A stretch of DNA of 33,665 bases from Alistipes sp. (GCA_017631055.1 JAGBTZ010000039.1:1-33665); one strand, 5' to 3'. Shown: positions 15,737 to 25,330, counted from the first letter of the stretch. Made by a program: numbers and translations. The notes: generated by a model not told the origin, from the letters alone.

Positions 15737-17032
15737 ATGGAGATTTCACACAAGAGGGGATTGTTGTCGCTATCACCGATAATCGTATTGCTGATGGTCT
15801 ATCTGGTAGGCTCATTGCTTGCCGGGGATTTCTATCGCATACCTATCGGGGTAGCATTTATCACGGCTGCAATCTACGCTATAGCCATCACTCGCGGAGA
15901 GTCGCTTTACAAGCGAGTGGAGACCTTTTCGCGAGGGGCTGCCAACTCCAACATTATGTATATGGTGTGGATTTTTGTCTTGGCGGGAATCTTTGCCGAG
16001 TCGGCCAAGCAGATGGGGGCTGTGGATGCCACCGTGCAACTCACACTGCACTTTATCCCCGACACATTTCTGCCTACCGGAATCTTCATCGCAGCCTGCT
16101 TTATCTCGATGTCGGTCGGCACCTCGGTCGGAACTATCGTAGCCCTCACTCCGGTTGTCACGGCTCTGGCCGAGCAGATGGGGTGCAATACGGCCTGGAT
16201 AGTGGCAATTGTGGTCGGAGGCTCGTTCTTTGGCGACAACCTATCCTTCATCTCGGACACCACCATTGCAGCCACACAAAGCCAAGGTTGCAAGATGCGC
16301 GACAAGTTCCGCACCAATCTGATGATAGTCCTACCGGCAGCGATTGCCACCCTGATAATCTATCTCCTTTGGGGCATTCCCGAGGGTGAAGTGGCTGTCG
16401 AGAGGTCGACTGAGTGGTTTAGAGCCATACCCTATCTTGTGGTTATCGTATGTGCACTATCGGGCATCAATGTCTTGGGAGTCTTGATGATTGGTATCAT
16501 CGTAACCATGACTATCGGCTTTGCGTGTGGCACATTTGACGTTGTATCGGCCTTTGCTACCGCAGGTGAGGGTATGGGCTCGATGCTCGAGCTGATTTTG
16601 GTAACATTATTGGCGGGCGGATTGATGAATGTAGTGAAGATGGGCGGAGGTTTCGACTACCTGATAGCACTACTCACAAAGCGCATAAGTGGTAGACGCA
16701 CAGCCGAGGCTTCGATTGCAGCGCTCACGGCCCTGACCAATCTCTGCACCGCCAACAACACCATAGCCATCCTCACGGCCGGCCCTATCGCCCGAGATAT
16801 TGCAGCCCGCTTCGGGATTTCGCCACGCCGCAGTGCGAGTTTGATGGATACGACCTCGTGCTTTGTACAGGGTATAATTCCTTATGGAGCCCAACTGCTG
16901 ATGGCTTCGGGATTGGCTGCGGTGTCGCCCCTACAAATAATCCTTCACCTCTACTACCCTGTCGGCATCGGCATAATGGTTGTAGTGGCAATCATCTTCC
17001 AATTCCCTCGCAGTCGCACAAAAAAGGTTTAG
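15737..17032 (+). CDS. NhaC-family Na+/H+ antiporter
   Basis: This 431-residue inner-membrane protein has about 11 hydrophobic segments. It shows the NhaC-family stretches SVGTSVGTIVALTPV and GGSFFGDNLSFISDTTIAATQ, the latter with acidic residues expected in the ion path, and a second-half repeat with LTNLCTANNTIAI and ISPRRSASLMDTTSCFVQGIIPYG. NhaC proteins expel Na+ in exchange for H+, but related members carry dicarboxylates or other solutes, so the substrate is uncertain. The GSCFA gene starts 3 bp after its stop, so they form a two-gene operon. No clear promoter box is seen upstream. Confidence 0.9.
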   Translation: MEISHKRGLLSLSPIIVLLMVYLVGSLLAGDFYRIPIGVAFITAAIYAIAITRGESLYKRVETFSRGAANSNIMYMVWIFVLAGIFAESAKQMGAVDATVQLTLHFIPDTFLPTGIFIAACFISMSVGTSVGTIVALTPVVTALAEQMGCNTAWIVAIVVGGSFFGDNLSFISDTTIAATQSQGCKMRDKFRTNLMIVLPAAIATLIIYLLWGIPEGEVAVERSTEWFRAIPYLVVIVCALSGINVLGVLMIGIIVTMTIGFACGTFDVVSAFATAGEGMGSMLELILVTLLAGGLMNVVKMGGGFDYLIALLTKRISGRRTAEASIAALTALTNLCTANNTIAILTAGPIARDIAARFGISPRRSASLMDTTSCFVQGIIPYGAQLLMASGLAAVSPLQIILHLYYPVGIGIMVVVAIIFQFPRSRTKKV

Positions 17033-17035
17033 ATT

Positions 17036-17998
17036 ATGAAATTCCGTACCGAAGTAGAGGTAAAACCTTTCGCCCAAAAGATTGACCACCAAAGTCGAAT
17101 TTTCGCTATCGGCTCGTGCTTTGCACAATATATGGCAGACGAGCTTCAGGAGGCGAAGTTCGATATATGTTCAAACCCCTTTGGTGTGATGTTTAATCCG
17201 GCATCTATCCACGCTGCTCTGCACCGCATTTCGAGTTGCAGGTTATTCTCGCATGAAGATATTGTTTTCGACCGTGAGCGCTGGTTTAGTTACGACCTCC
17301 ACACCTCATGCAACGCGATAAGTTCAAGACGTATATTGACACGAGCCAATGCATCGGTGGCGGAGGGCAATATGCGATTGGAGGATGCCGATTGGGTTTT
17401 AATAACCTTCGGCACAGCGTGGGTCTACACCCTCAACGAGAGCGGCAAGGTTGTAGCCAATTGCCACAAGCAACCCGCCTCGAAATTCACGCGTCACAGG
17501 CTTTCGGTCGAGGAGATAGTGGAAATGTATGACGAGTTGATGCGAGGTGTTTTGGCCGACAAACAGGTCGTTTTCACGGTCAGCCCCGTGCGCCATTTGG
17601 GCGATGGAGCAGACGAGAATTTCTTGAGCAAGGCGACACTCAAAGTCGCTGTGGCAGAGATAGTAGAGCGATTTGACAACGCACACTACTTCCCGGCATA
17701 CGAGATTCTCAACGACGACCTGCGCGATTATCGTTTCTATGCCGAGGATTTGTGCCACCCCTCGATAGTGGCTCGCAAGTATATCCGCGAGAAATTCTTC
17801 GGTGCGATACTCTCGCCGAAGAGTCTGCAAATAGTGCCCCGTATCGAGAAGATTGCTCGTGCGACAAAGCATCTGCCGTTCGAACCTAACGGTGAAGATT
17901 ACAAGGAGTTCTGCCGCCGACAAATCCAAGATATTGACTCTCTGCCCGAAATCGATTTCAGCGCAGAGCGAGCCTTCTTTGAGTCATTTGTCTACTAA
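17036..17998 (+). CDS. GSCFA-domain protein
   Basis: The 320-residue, probably cytosolic protein carries the motif that names the family, GSCFA, at residues 26-30 near the N-terminus. It also has FGTAWVY, SPVRHLGDG and LCHPS, which are conserved in the family; the GSC, G-T, and D-x-C-H-P elements resemble SGNH hydrolase blocks, so hydrolase or acyltransferase activity is possible. The biochemical role of GSCFA proteins is not known to me. It is translationally close to the NhaC gene (3-bp gap). Confidence 0.9.
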   Translation: MKFRTEVEVKPFAQKIDHQSRIFAIGSCFAQYMADELQEAKFDICSNPFGVMFNPASIHAALHRISSCRLFSHEDIVFDRERWFSYDLHTSCNAISSRRILTRANASVAEGNMRLEDADWVLITFGTAWVYTLNESGKVVANCHKQPASKFTRHRLSVEEIVEMYDELMRGVLADKQVVFTVSPVRHLGDGADENFLSKATLKVAVAEIVERFDNAHYFPAYEILNDDLRDYRFYAEDLCHPSIVARKYIREKFFGAILSPKSLQIVPRIEKIARATKHLPFEPNGEDYKEFCRRQIQDIDSLPEIDFSAERAFFESFVY

Positions 17999-18025
17999 CT
18001 AAACTCCCAATACAAGGCATTCTGT

Positions 18026-18101
18026 GGCATTCGAAAGATGTGAAACCGGAGTTTACTTATGGTAAATGAGGATTTTACTGAGATGAAGAAGAACGCCAAA
18101 A
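18026..18101. repeat. Hairpin-forming direct repeat, copy 1
   Basis: Bases 18026-18075 match 18128-18177 with one difference, and weaker similarity continues to a shared AACGCCAAAA end. The copy folds: 18040-18045 pairs with 18073-18078 (one G-T pair) and 18051-18056 with 18062-18067, with an internal loop and a 5-base loop. Confidence 0.85.
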
Positions 18102-18127
18102 AACATCTATAATAAGAGGGATTTTTA

Positions 18128-18200
18128 GGCATTCGAAAGATGTGAAACCGGAGTTTACTTGTGGTAAATGAGGATTTCACAGATGAGAATAACGCCAAAA
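18128..18200. repeat. Hairpin-forming direct repeat, copy 2
   Basis: Copy of 18026-18101, offset by 102 bp. The same hairpin forms (18142-18147 with 18175-18180; 18153-18158 with 18164-18169); a C in place of the T of copy 1 turns the G-T pair into G-C, so pairing is kept. Confidence 0.85.
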
Positions 18201-18235
18201 TCACCTTATTAGAGATGTTTTTACAAATTTATTTG

Positions 18236-18243
18236 TAATTTTG
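18236..18243 (+). promoter_or_regulatory. -7 box for the PafA-like operon
   Basis: TAATTTTG fits TAnnTTTG, 23 bp before the ATG at 18267. No clear -33 is seen. Confidence 0.5.
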
Positions 18244-18266
18244 TCACCTGTTTTGATTTTATTGTA

Positions 18267-19886
18267 ATGTTAAGAGATTTTTCGAGAATAGTTTTTAGTG
18301 CACTTTTAGCTTTAGCAGTTGTCATAACCAACGAGACTTCGGCAGCTGAAAGACCTCGTCTTGTGGTCAATATCGTTGTAAGTTCGATGCATGCAGACGA
18401 TTTGCAACGCTACGCAGAGGGCTTTGCAGGCGGAGGATTTAAGACACTCATTAACGGTGGTGCTCTCTTTACCGAGAGTCGCTACAATTATATGCAGACC
18501 ACAACCCCCGTATCGCTTGCAACACTCTCGACCGGAGCAATGCCCTCGACTCACGGAGTCGTTTCGCAACGCTGGAGTGACTATGTAGACAACAAGATGA
18601 TAGACCTCACGTTCGACCCCTCGGCATCCGGTGTCGACTCTCGCGAGGTGAAGGGAAATCACTCGCCCCGCAACCTGATAGCTCCAACCCTCACTGAGGC
18701 TGCCTACAAGGCCGATAGCTGTAGTCGTATAATCACCATCGCCACCGAGCCCGTGTCGGCTGTAGTTATGGGCGGTCGCAAGGGGTACTCATTCTGGATT
18801 GACGGGGAGCGTTGCCGCTGGACAACATCTTCGTACTACACTCCCTATCTGCCCACTTGGGTCAAGGATTACAACAACGAGTATATCTCGCCTCTGCTCA
18901 CCGGTTCGACTTGGCAAAGTATCTATACTGCCGACCGCTACCGCAACTCGCGCAAGTCGACAATATCATTCACCGAGCCTGTTAGCACCAAATCCTCACG
19001 CAAAAGCACTTCGAGCGGAGAGTTTATCAACAATTACGGCAAACTCACCCGCACACCGGTAGGCAATACCGCAATTCTCGACTTTGCGAAGTATGCCATC
19101 ACGAGCCTCAACCTGGGCAAAGATGAGCACACCGACATCCTCAATATCTGCTTTGACCCTGCACGCAACATTGCCAGCCGTTACGGCAACGAGTCGGTGG
19201 AGTATGAGGATATGCTCTATATGCTGGATAGGGATTTGTCGAGTTTTTTGGGCTATCTGCGCACATTTGTCAAGAACGACGAGGCACTGCTTGTAATCCT
19301 CACCTCCGACCACGGCACAAGCCCCGCCTACAACAACGACAACAGCCCCAAGGAGCGATTTAATGTTCGCCAATTCGAGGTTATCGTCAACGCCTTCTTG
19401 GGAGCAAAATATGGTCAGGGTGAGTGGATTTTGGGCTATATCGACCACTCGATATACATCAATCACAACCTCGTTTACGAAAAAGACCTCTCGATTGCCG
19501 AGGTGCAGAACGAGGTGGCAACCTTCGCCATGCAGTTCCGCGGAGTGTCGCACGCACTCTCCTCAACGGCTATGCGTATGAGCTATTTTGGCAGCGGATA
19601 TGCCCAAAAGATGCAGAATAGTTTCTACCCACGTCGTTCGGGCGATGTTATCATCAACCTTATGCCCGAGTGGATCGAATCGCGCGATGAGGTGGTGTCG
19701 ATGTCGGGCTCGATGTATGGCTACGATACGCACGTTCCGCTGATTTTTTGGGGTGCGGGTATCGTTCCGCAGCGCACCAACGAGCCTGTCTGCATGACCT
19801 CGGTAGCACCGACCATCGCACGCCTGATGGGCATAGCCGAGCCGGCAGCAAGCGAGGGTGTGGCACTTAACATTAAACAGAATTAA
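18267..19886 (+). CDS. PafA-like alkaline phosphatase superfamily protein, probably inactive
   Basis: This 539-residue protein has a signal peptide (cut near residue 27) and the phosphodiesterase/PafA fold across 30-530. The framework matches PafA: VVNIVVSSM, GGFKTLINGG, a nucleophile-type Thr (78-80), STHG, SDHG (347-350) and DTHVPLIFWG (487-496). Key residues differ: the metal Asp of the usual VVDQM is Ser39; the usual D-x3-H before FG reads R300-N-I-A-S304; the substrate-binding Asn is Gln101; and no K-x-R motif appears near 159-165. Only the Thr, Asp348/His349 and His489 remain. The alignment is by eye. A non-catalytic role or altered chemistry is inferred. sufE follows after 6 bp. Confidence 0.85.
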   Translation: MLRDFSRIVFSALLALAVVITNETSAAERPRLVVNIVVSSMHADDLQRYAEGFAGGGFKTLINGGALFTESRYNYMQTTTPVSLATLSTGAMPSTHGVVSQRWSDYVDNKMIDLTFDPSASGVDSREVKGNHSPRNLIAPTLTEAAYKADSCSRIITIATEPVSAVVMGGRKGYSFWIDGERCRWTTSSYYTPYLPTWVKDYNNEYISPLLTGSTWQSIYTADRYRNSRKSTISFTEPVSTKSSRKSTSSGEFINNYGKLTRTPVGNTAILDFAKYAITSLNLGKDEHTDILNICFDPARNIASRYGNESVEYEDMLYMLDRDLSSFLGYLRTFVKNDEALLVILTSDHGTSPAYNNDNSPKERFNVRQFEVIVNAFLGAKYGQGEWILGYIDHSIYINHNLVYEKDLSIAEVQNEVATFAMQFRGVSHALSSTAMRMSYFGSGYAQKMQNSFYPRRSGDVIINLMPEWIESRDEVVSMSGSMYGYDTHVPLIFWGAGIVPQRTNEPVCMTSVAPTIARLMGIAEPAASEGVALNIKQN

Positions 19887-19892
19887 ACCGAT

Positions 19893-20315
19893 ATGAACGA
19901 CAAGATTCAAAACGAAATCATAGAGGAGTTTTCGCTTATCGAAGAGTGGCTCGACAAGTACGACTACCTGATAGAGTTAAGCAACACGCTACCCGCAATC
20001 GACCCCGAACACCGCACCGACAAATACCTTATCAATGGTTGCCAGTCGAGGGTTTGGGTCGATGCTCGACTCGAAGATGGGAAGGTCTACTACTCTGCCG
20101 ATAGCGATGCTATAATAACCAAGGGAATTATTGCGTTACTTATCCGCGTACTGAATGGTCGCTCGCCCCAGGAGATTGTCGACACCGAACTCTACTTCGT
20201 GGATGCTATTGGTCTGAGCGAAAATCTCTCGCCCACTCGCAGCAACGGACTTGTGGCAATGATTAAGCAGATGAGAATGTACGCAATGGCTTATGCCGCA
20301 ACTCAAAACCAGTAA
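19893..20315 (+). CDS. sufE: SufE-family sulfur acceptor protein
   Basis: The 140-residue cytosolic protein has the SufE core; active-site Cys50 lies in LINGCQSRVW and would accept persulfide sulfur from the SufS desulfurase and boost its activity for Fe-S cluster assembly. Its length matches the family. It lies 6 bp after the PafA-like gene and 4 bp before the SufT-like gene, so the three are one operon. Other suf genes (sufBCDS) are not in the window. Confidence 0.95.
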   Translation: MNDKIQNEIIEEFSLIEEWLDKYDYLIELSNTLPAIDPEHRTDKYLINGCQSRVWVDARLEDGKVYYSADSDAIITKGIIALLIRVLNGRSPQEIVDTELYFVDAIGLSENLSPTRSNGLVAMIKQMRMYAMAYAATQNQ

Positions 20316-20319
20316 AGAG

Positions 20320-20640
20320 ATGACACCGGAACAGATTCTCAAAGTCGAGAAGGATATAGTCCTTACACTGAAAAATATATACGACCCCGAGATACCCGTA
20401 AATATCTACGACCTCGGACTTATCTACGAGATAGATTTCGACCCTTCGGGCGTGGCAACTATCCGTATGACCCTGACAGCCCCCAACTGTCCTATGGCCG
20501 ATATGCTTATCGAGGATGTGAATAAGCAGGTAGCCAAGGTTGATGGTGTGGAGTCGGTGGATGTTATTCTCACGTTCGATCCGGTGTGGGATAAGAGTAT
20601 GATGACCGAAGAGGCCCTCATCGAACTCAACCTGCTATAA
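20320..20640 (+). CDS. SufT-like (DUF59/MIP18) iron-sulfur assembly factor
   Basis: From the ATG at 20320 the protein has 106 residues and starts 4 bp after the sufE stop. An upstream in-frame ATG at 20293 would overlap sufE by 23 bp and add an unconserved tail, so the inner start is chosen. The DUF59 motif DPEIPVNIYDLGL (22-34) and TAPNCPMAD with Cys57 are present. Family members (SufT, PaaD, Cia2) help Fe-S cluster maturation or transfer. Its place beside sufE supports this. Confidence 0.9.
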   Translation: MTPEQILKVEKDIVLTLKNIYDPEIPVNIYDLGLIYEIDFDPSGVATIRMTLTAPNCPMADMLIEDVNKQVAKVDGVESVDVILTFDPVWDKSMMTEEALIELNLL

Positions 20641-20649
20641 CAAGAGGTG

Positions 20650-21600
20650 ATGGAGGAGATTCAGCGCACAATAGAACGTCTGAAAACAGGTGCAGAGATA
20701 TATGCCTGTGGAGGTTATCTGGCGCAATTGGACTCCTTGCATCAGATGGATATCTACATCTCGTTAGGCTTTGAACGCCTTGGTCGCAAGAACGAAGATA
20801 TCCGCAAAATATACGAAGTCTCCTACGAAAATTGGAACCAAACATTCTATGCACTACTGCTGAAGTTTCTCGGCGCACCCAACAACAGTGAGGCTTTTCT
20901 AAAGTTAGCCCGCACGGTCGAGTATCGCTTAATACTGCAATATAGCCACCAGCCCAAGACGTTGGAGGCTCTGCTTATCGGCGCATCGGGACTACTCAAC
21001 AGCTACGACATAGACGACTACACCCACTCGCTGGAGAGAGAATTTGCATATCTCTCGCACAAGCACAAAATCGAGCGCATGTCCGCCAAGGAGTGGGTCA
21101 CCAAGCGAATATATCCCCAAAATCATCCGGTACTGCGCATGGCGCAAGCTGCGGCTTTCTTCTCGCAACGCACCTTCATACTGGACTCGATGCTCAGGTG
21201 TCGCAATCCGAAGGATGTCGCTCTCCTGTTCGAAGTGAACGCCTCCGACTATTGGACCAATCACTTTGTACCCGCATACGACTCCTCGGCTCAAATCAAA
21301 CGAATTGGCCACATCAAATCAAATATATTGGGTATCAATGTCGTTGCACAACTGCAATTTGCATACGGTTGCTACACGGGCAAGGATTTCCTACGCGACA
21401 GAGCCATAACCCTGCTGGAGAACTCTCCGGCCGAGTCCAACTCAAAAGTCAGCCGTTGGACTGCATTCGGAGTTCGCCCAAGGAACGCCTTTGAGACACA
21501 GGCACTGATACAGTTGGGCGACTGCTACTGCAAGGAAAAACGATGCGAAGCGTGCCCAATTGGTCGAAGAATTATAAAAAGCGTCAAAAGTCGCTTGTGA
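20650..21600 (+). CDS. Short DUF2851-like protein
   Basis: The 316-residue protein is read from ATG 20650, preceded directly by AAGAGGTG; a GTG at 20647 is an alternative start. It resembles the C-terminal two-thirds of DUF2851 proteins: SYENWNQTFYALLLKFLG, a LEALLIGASGLL stretch, FFSQRT, NTV-like VVAQLQFAYG and RRW-like SRWTAFGV. It ends with a Cys cluster CYCKEKRCEAC (C-x-C-x4-C-x2-C). From memory, full-length members are over 400 residues and carry an N-terminal part with a GPDF..A and EIH pattern; that part is missing here. The function is unknown. It is the last gene of the PafA-like/sufE operon, and its end contains the secA promoter. Confidence 0.75.
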   Translation: MEEIQRTIERLKTGAEIYACGGYLAQLDSLHQMDIYISLGFERLGRKNEDIRKIYEVSYENWNQTFYALLLKFLGAPNNSEAFLKLARTVEYRLILQYSHQPKTLEALLIGASGLLNSYDIDDYTHSLEREFAYLSHKHKIERMSAKEWVTKRIYPQNHPVLRMAQAAAFFSQRTFILDSMLRCRNPKDVALLFEVNASDYWTNHFVPAYDSSAQIKRIGHIKSNILGINVVAQLQFAYGCYTGKDFLRDRAITLLENSPAESNSKVSRWTAFGVRPRNAFETQALIQLGDCYCKEKRCEACPIGRRIIKSVKSRL

Positions 21601-21624
21601 AATCGAATAAAATCATTACCTTTG
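21595..21624 (+). promoter_or_regulatory. Promoter of secA
   Basis: The -33 TTG (21595-21597) and -7 TACCTTTG (21617-21624) are 19 bp apart, the consensus spacing. The -33 lies in the last codons of the upstream gene. The ATG is 33 bp after the -7 box. Confidence 0.8.
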
Positions 21625-21656
21625 AAGGATTATAATTCAGCAAAATACAGACAATT

Positions 21657-24600
21657 ATGGATATACTTACAGGTTTAATCAAACTAATCTTCGGCTCGAA
21701 GGCCGACAAGGATCGTAAGCAAATCGAGCCTTACGTCAATAAAATCAAGGAGATATACCCCAAAATCTCGGCTCTCAGCAATGATGAGTTGCGTGCTCAT
21801 AGTGCCGATTTGATGAAGCAGATTGCCGACTTTATCGCCTCAGACGAGGCTCATATCGTTGAGCAGAAGGCTAAACTTGAGCTCGATACAACATCGCTCG
21901 ACGAGAAGGAGAAGATTTCGAAGGATATCGACCAGACCGTAAAGCGCATAGACGAAAAAATCGAGCAGAAACTTGACGAGATTTTGCCCGAGGCATTCGC
22001 CATCATGAAGGATACAGCTCGCCGCTTTGCCGAGAATGAAACGGTGGTGGTTACTGCCAACGACTTCGACCGCAACCTGGCTGCCGAGAAGGATTTTGTC
22101 ACAATCGAGGGCGACAAGGCAATCTATGCTACGCATTGGACTGCCGGAGGTAACGATTTGAAGTGGGATATGGTCCACTACGATGTTCAGCTCTTCGGTG
22201 GTGTGGTTCTCCACAAGGGTAAGATTGCCGAGATGGCTACCGGTGAGGGTAAGACCCTCGTGGCTACCCTGCCCGTATTCCTCAACGCCTTGGCTCGCAA
22301 GGGTGTTCACATGGTGACCGTCAACGACTACTTGGCACGCCGTGACTCGGAGTGGATGGGCCCGATGTATGAGTTCCACGGTCTGTCGGTGGATTGTATC
22401 GACAAGCACCAGCCCAACTCGGAGGCTCGCCGCAAGGCTTATATGGCCGACATCACCTTCGGTACAAACAACGAGTATGGTTTCGACTACCTGCGCGACA
22501 ATATGGCCTCTTCGCCCTCGGATTTGGTGCAGCGCAAGCATCACTTCGCCATTGTCGATGAGGTCGACTCGGTGTTGATTGACGATGCTCGTACTCCGCT
22601 CATCATCTCGGGACCCGTACCCAAGGGCGAGGACCAGATGTTCGAGCAGTATCGCCCCGCAATCGAAAATCTCTACTCGTTGCAGAAGAATTTTGTGACC
22701 AACCTGTTGGCCGAGTCGCGCAAACTTATCGCCGATGGCGACACCGAGCAGGGTGGCATACTCCTCCTGCGTGCGCACAAGGGTCTACCCAAATACAAGC
22801 CTCTCATCAAGTTCCTCTCGGAGCAGGGAGTGAAGACTCTGCTGCAGAAGACCGAGAATGTCTACATGCAGGACAACAACCGCCGTATGCACGAGATCAC
22901 CGATGAGCTCTTCTTTATCATTGACGAGAAGATCAACTCGGTAGAGTTGACCGACAAGGGTCACGAGGTATTGTCGAACTACTTCGGTGAGGATGGCTTC
23001 TTCGTTCTGCCTGACATCGGCTCGGAGGTTGCCGAGATCGAGAAGGCCGGCCTTACTCCCGAGGAGCAGGCGCAGAAGCGCGATGCCGTGGTGAACGACT
23101 ACGCCATCAAGTCGGAGCGTGTTCACACCGTAAACCAGCTGCTGAAGGCATACGCAATGTTCGAGAAGGATGTTGAGTATGTGGTTATGGATAACAAGGT
23201 CAAGATTGTTGACGAGCAGACAGGTCGTATTCTCGATGGTCGTCGCTACTCGGATGGTCTGCACCAGGCTATCGAGGCCAAGGAGCGTGTGAAGGTCGAG
23301 GCGGCAACGCAGACCTTCGCTACCATCACCCTGCAGAACTACTTCCGTATGTACCACAAGTTGGGTGGTATGACCGGTACTGCCGAGACCGAGGCATCAG
23401 AGTTCTGGAGCATCTACAAGTTGGATGTGGTCGTAATCCCGACCAACCGTCCCGTAATTCGTGACGACCGTGAGGATTTGGTCTACAAGACCAAGCGCGA
23501 GAAGTATAACGCTGTGATTGCCGAGGTTAGCCGTCTGGTTGCCGAGGGTCGCCCCGTGCTTGTTGGTACCACCTCGGTCGAGATTTCCGAGACATTGAGC
23601 CGTATGCTTAAGTTGCGCGGCATCAAACATAATGTCCTCAATGCAAAGCAGCACCAGTTGGAGGCTCAAATCGTTGCCGAGGCCGGTCGTGCGGGTCAGG
23701 TGACCATTGCGACCAACATGGCTGGTCGTGGTACCGATATCAAGCTTACACAGGAGGTTAAGGATGCCGGTGGTCTTGCCATCATCGGTACCGAGCGCCA
23801 CGAGAGCCGCCGTGTGGACCGCCAGTTGCGTGGTCGTGCAGGACGTCAGGGCGACCCGGGATCTTCGCAGTTCTTCGTATCGTTGGAGGATGACCTGATG
23901 CGTCTATTCGGCTCGGAGCGAATCTCTGCGATGATGGACCGCATGGGTATCCAGGAGGGCGAGGTTATTCAGGCCAAAATTATGAGCAACGCCATCGAGC
24001 GTGCCCAGAAGAAGGTCGAGGAGAACAACTTCGGTATCCGTAAGCGTCTGCTCGAGTATGATGACGTGATGAACTCTCAGCGTGAGGTTATCTACACCCG
24101 TCGCCGCCGAGCTCTCTATGGCGAGCGTATCGAAATCGACCTCAACAACATCATGTACGACTATGCCGAGGCGTTCCTTGCCTCTCACGAGGGCTGGGAT
24201 TATGAGGGTGTATCGATGGAGTTGATCCGTGAGGTTGCGCTGCAGCCCTCGTTCGATGAGGCCACATACAAGAAGGCCAACCACGCCGACCTGCGTGAAA
24301 TGATTGTAGCAGACCTCCGCGAAGCATACGCCCGCCGTGCCAAGGCCGTAGCCGACACCGTGCGTGGTGTAATGCAAGGCGTATATGAGGAGCGCAAGGA
24401 TCAGCTCGATACCAATATGTACTTCCCGCTAACGAACGGATACCTCGGGTACAACGTACCTGTAAATCTCCAGAAATGCAAGGATTCGGATGGTGCCGAG
24501 ATCTACAAGATGTTCTCGAAAGTGGTGATGTTCACCACCATAGATGATGCTTGGCGTGAGCATCTGCGCGAGATGGACGACCTCCGTCAATCGGTACAGA

Positions 24601-24947
24601 ATGCAACCTACGAGCAGAAAGATCCGCTCTTGATTTACAAGTTCGAGTCGTTCGGTCTCTTTGCCAAGATGCTCGAGAAGGTCAACCGCGAGGTACTCTC
24701 GATACTCAACAAGTCGTATGTCCCCGTGCGCGAGAATAAGCCCGAAGCGACACAACGCAATAGCTCCCGCGCCAAGGTCGACGTCAACAAGTTGCAGGCT
24801 TCACGCATGGCTGCCGCAGCACAAGCCGGCCAGGGCGAGAAGAGTAAACCCGCACCCGTGAAGGTCGAGAAGAAGGTCGGCCGCAACGACCCCTGCCCTT
24901 GTGGCTCGGGCAAGAAATACAAGCAGTGCCACGGCAAAGGAGTGTAA
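21657..24947 (+). CDS. secA: Protein translocase subunit SecA
   Basis: This 1096-residue ATPase drives export through SecYEG. Walker A is GEGKT (196-200) in MATGEGKTL, Walker B DEVD is 301-304, and [14 protein letters not shown], the helicase stretch [10 protein letters not shown] and the arginine-finger region [18 protein letters not shown] are intact. The C-terminal zinc motif has ligands Cys1080, Cys1082, Cys1091 and His1092, the usual SecB/lipid-binding tail. At 1096 residues it is longer than the about 900-residue E. coli protein, as is usual in Bacteroidota, which carry extra segments (for example around 100-150 and 330-410). It has its own promoter and a strong terminator. Confidence 0.98.
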   Translation: MDILTGLIKLIFGSKADKDRKQIEPYVNKIKEIYPKISALSNDELRAHSADLMKQIADFIASDEAHIVEQKAKLELDTTSLDEKEKISKDIDQTVKRIDEKIEQKLDEILPEAFAIMKDTARRFAENETVVVTANDFDRNLAAEKDFVTIEGDKAIYATHWTAGGNDLKWDMVHYDVQLFGGVVLHKGKIAEMATGEGKTLVATLPVFLNALARKGVHMVTVNDYLARRDSEWMGPMYEFHGLSVDCIDKHQPNSEARRKAYMADITFGTNNEYGFDYLRDNMASSPSDLVQRKHHFAIVDEVDSVLIDDARTPLIISGPVPKGEDQMFEQYRPAIENLYSLQKNFVTNLLAESRKLIADGDTEQGGILLLRAHKGLPKYKPLIKFLSEQGVKTLLQKTENVYMQDNNRRMHEITDELFFIIDEKINSVELTDKGHEVLSNYFGEDGFFVLPDIGSEVAEIEKAGLTPEEQAQKRDAVVNDYAIKSERVHTVNQLLKAYAMFEKDVEYVVMDNKVKIVDEQTGRILDGRRYSDGLHQAIEAKERVKVEAATQTFATITLQNYFRMYHKLGGMTGTAETEASEFWSIYKLDVVVIPTNRPVIRDDREDLVYKTKREKYNAVIAEVSRLVAEGRPVLVGTTSVEISETLSRMLKLRGIKHNVLNAKQHQLEAQIVAEAGRAGQVTIATNMAGRGTDIKLTQEVKDAGGLAIIGTERHESRRVDRQLRGRAGRQGDPGSSQFFVSLEDDLMRLFGSERISAMMDRMGIQEGEVIQAKIMSNAIERAQKKVEENNFGIRKRLLEYDDVMNSQREVIYTRRRRALYGERIEIDLNNIMYDYAEAFLASHEGWDYEGVSMELIREVALQPSFDEATYKKANHADLREMIVADLREAYARRAKAVADTVRGVMQGVYEERKDQLDTNMYFPLTNGYLGYNVPVNLQKCKDSDGAEIYKMFSKVVMFTTIDDAWREHLREMDDLRQSVQNATYEQKDPLLIYKFESFGLFAKMLEKVNREVLSILNKSYVPVRENKPEATQRNSSRAKVDVNKLQASRMAAAAQAGQGEKSKPAPVKVEKKVGRNDPCPCGSGKKYKQCHGKGV

Positions 24948-24960
24948 GTGATATCTACCG

Positions 24961-24991
24961 AAAAAGACCTACCAACGTGTAGGTTTTTTTT
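24961..24991 (+). terminator. Terminator after secA
   Basis: ACCTAC (24967-24972) pairs with GTAGGT (24979-24984), extended by A/T pairs, with a 6-base loop and a run of eight T. Confidence 0.9.
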
Positions 24992-25154
24992 GCAGTCAGC
25001 AACTTTTTTCTTCGCACCTTTTAGAAAAAAGGTGCCCAAAACCTTTCAACCGAAACTGCGTTTCGGGGAACTTGACAACATAAGAGTTTGTTGTTGGCTG
25101 GTTTGTTGTTGGTTTGGTTGCGGGGCTTTGGTTGTCTGCGACAATAATCAAAAC

Positions 25155-25204
25155 GGGACAAGTAGCCTTTTTTGTAAGCAAGCTTCCAACAGGCTACTTA
25201 TCCC
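25155..25204. repeat. Long imperfect inverted repeat
   Basis: Arms 25155-25167 and 25192-25204 pair at 12 of 13 positions and are flanked by further A/T pairs after one mismatch. The 24-base loop is T/A-rich. Confidence 0.6.
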
Positions 25205-25330
25205 ATTTTGCAGTATCCTTGCGGATACCACAAAGCCCCGAAAACAAAAAAGTTGTCGTCTAACTCACAATCCACAGTGTCCTCAGTTTCCCCATAAGCA
25301 GTCGCAGACTGCGCTCCCCATCTAACCCAT

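Noticed and set aside
17995-18204. Small minus-strand frame with a duplicated KSSFTxSKLRFHIFRMP segment
   Set aside because: The internal repeat is the translation of the two hairpin repeats; there is no ribosome-binding site or promoter.
21840-22778. 312-codon frame antisense to secA
   Set aside because: Shadow of the secA coding sequence.
24948-25325. 125-codon frame after secA
   Set aside because: It starts at the secA stop, runs through a terminator and several hairpins, and has low-complexity translation.
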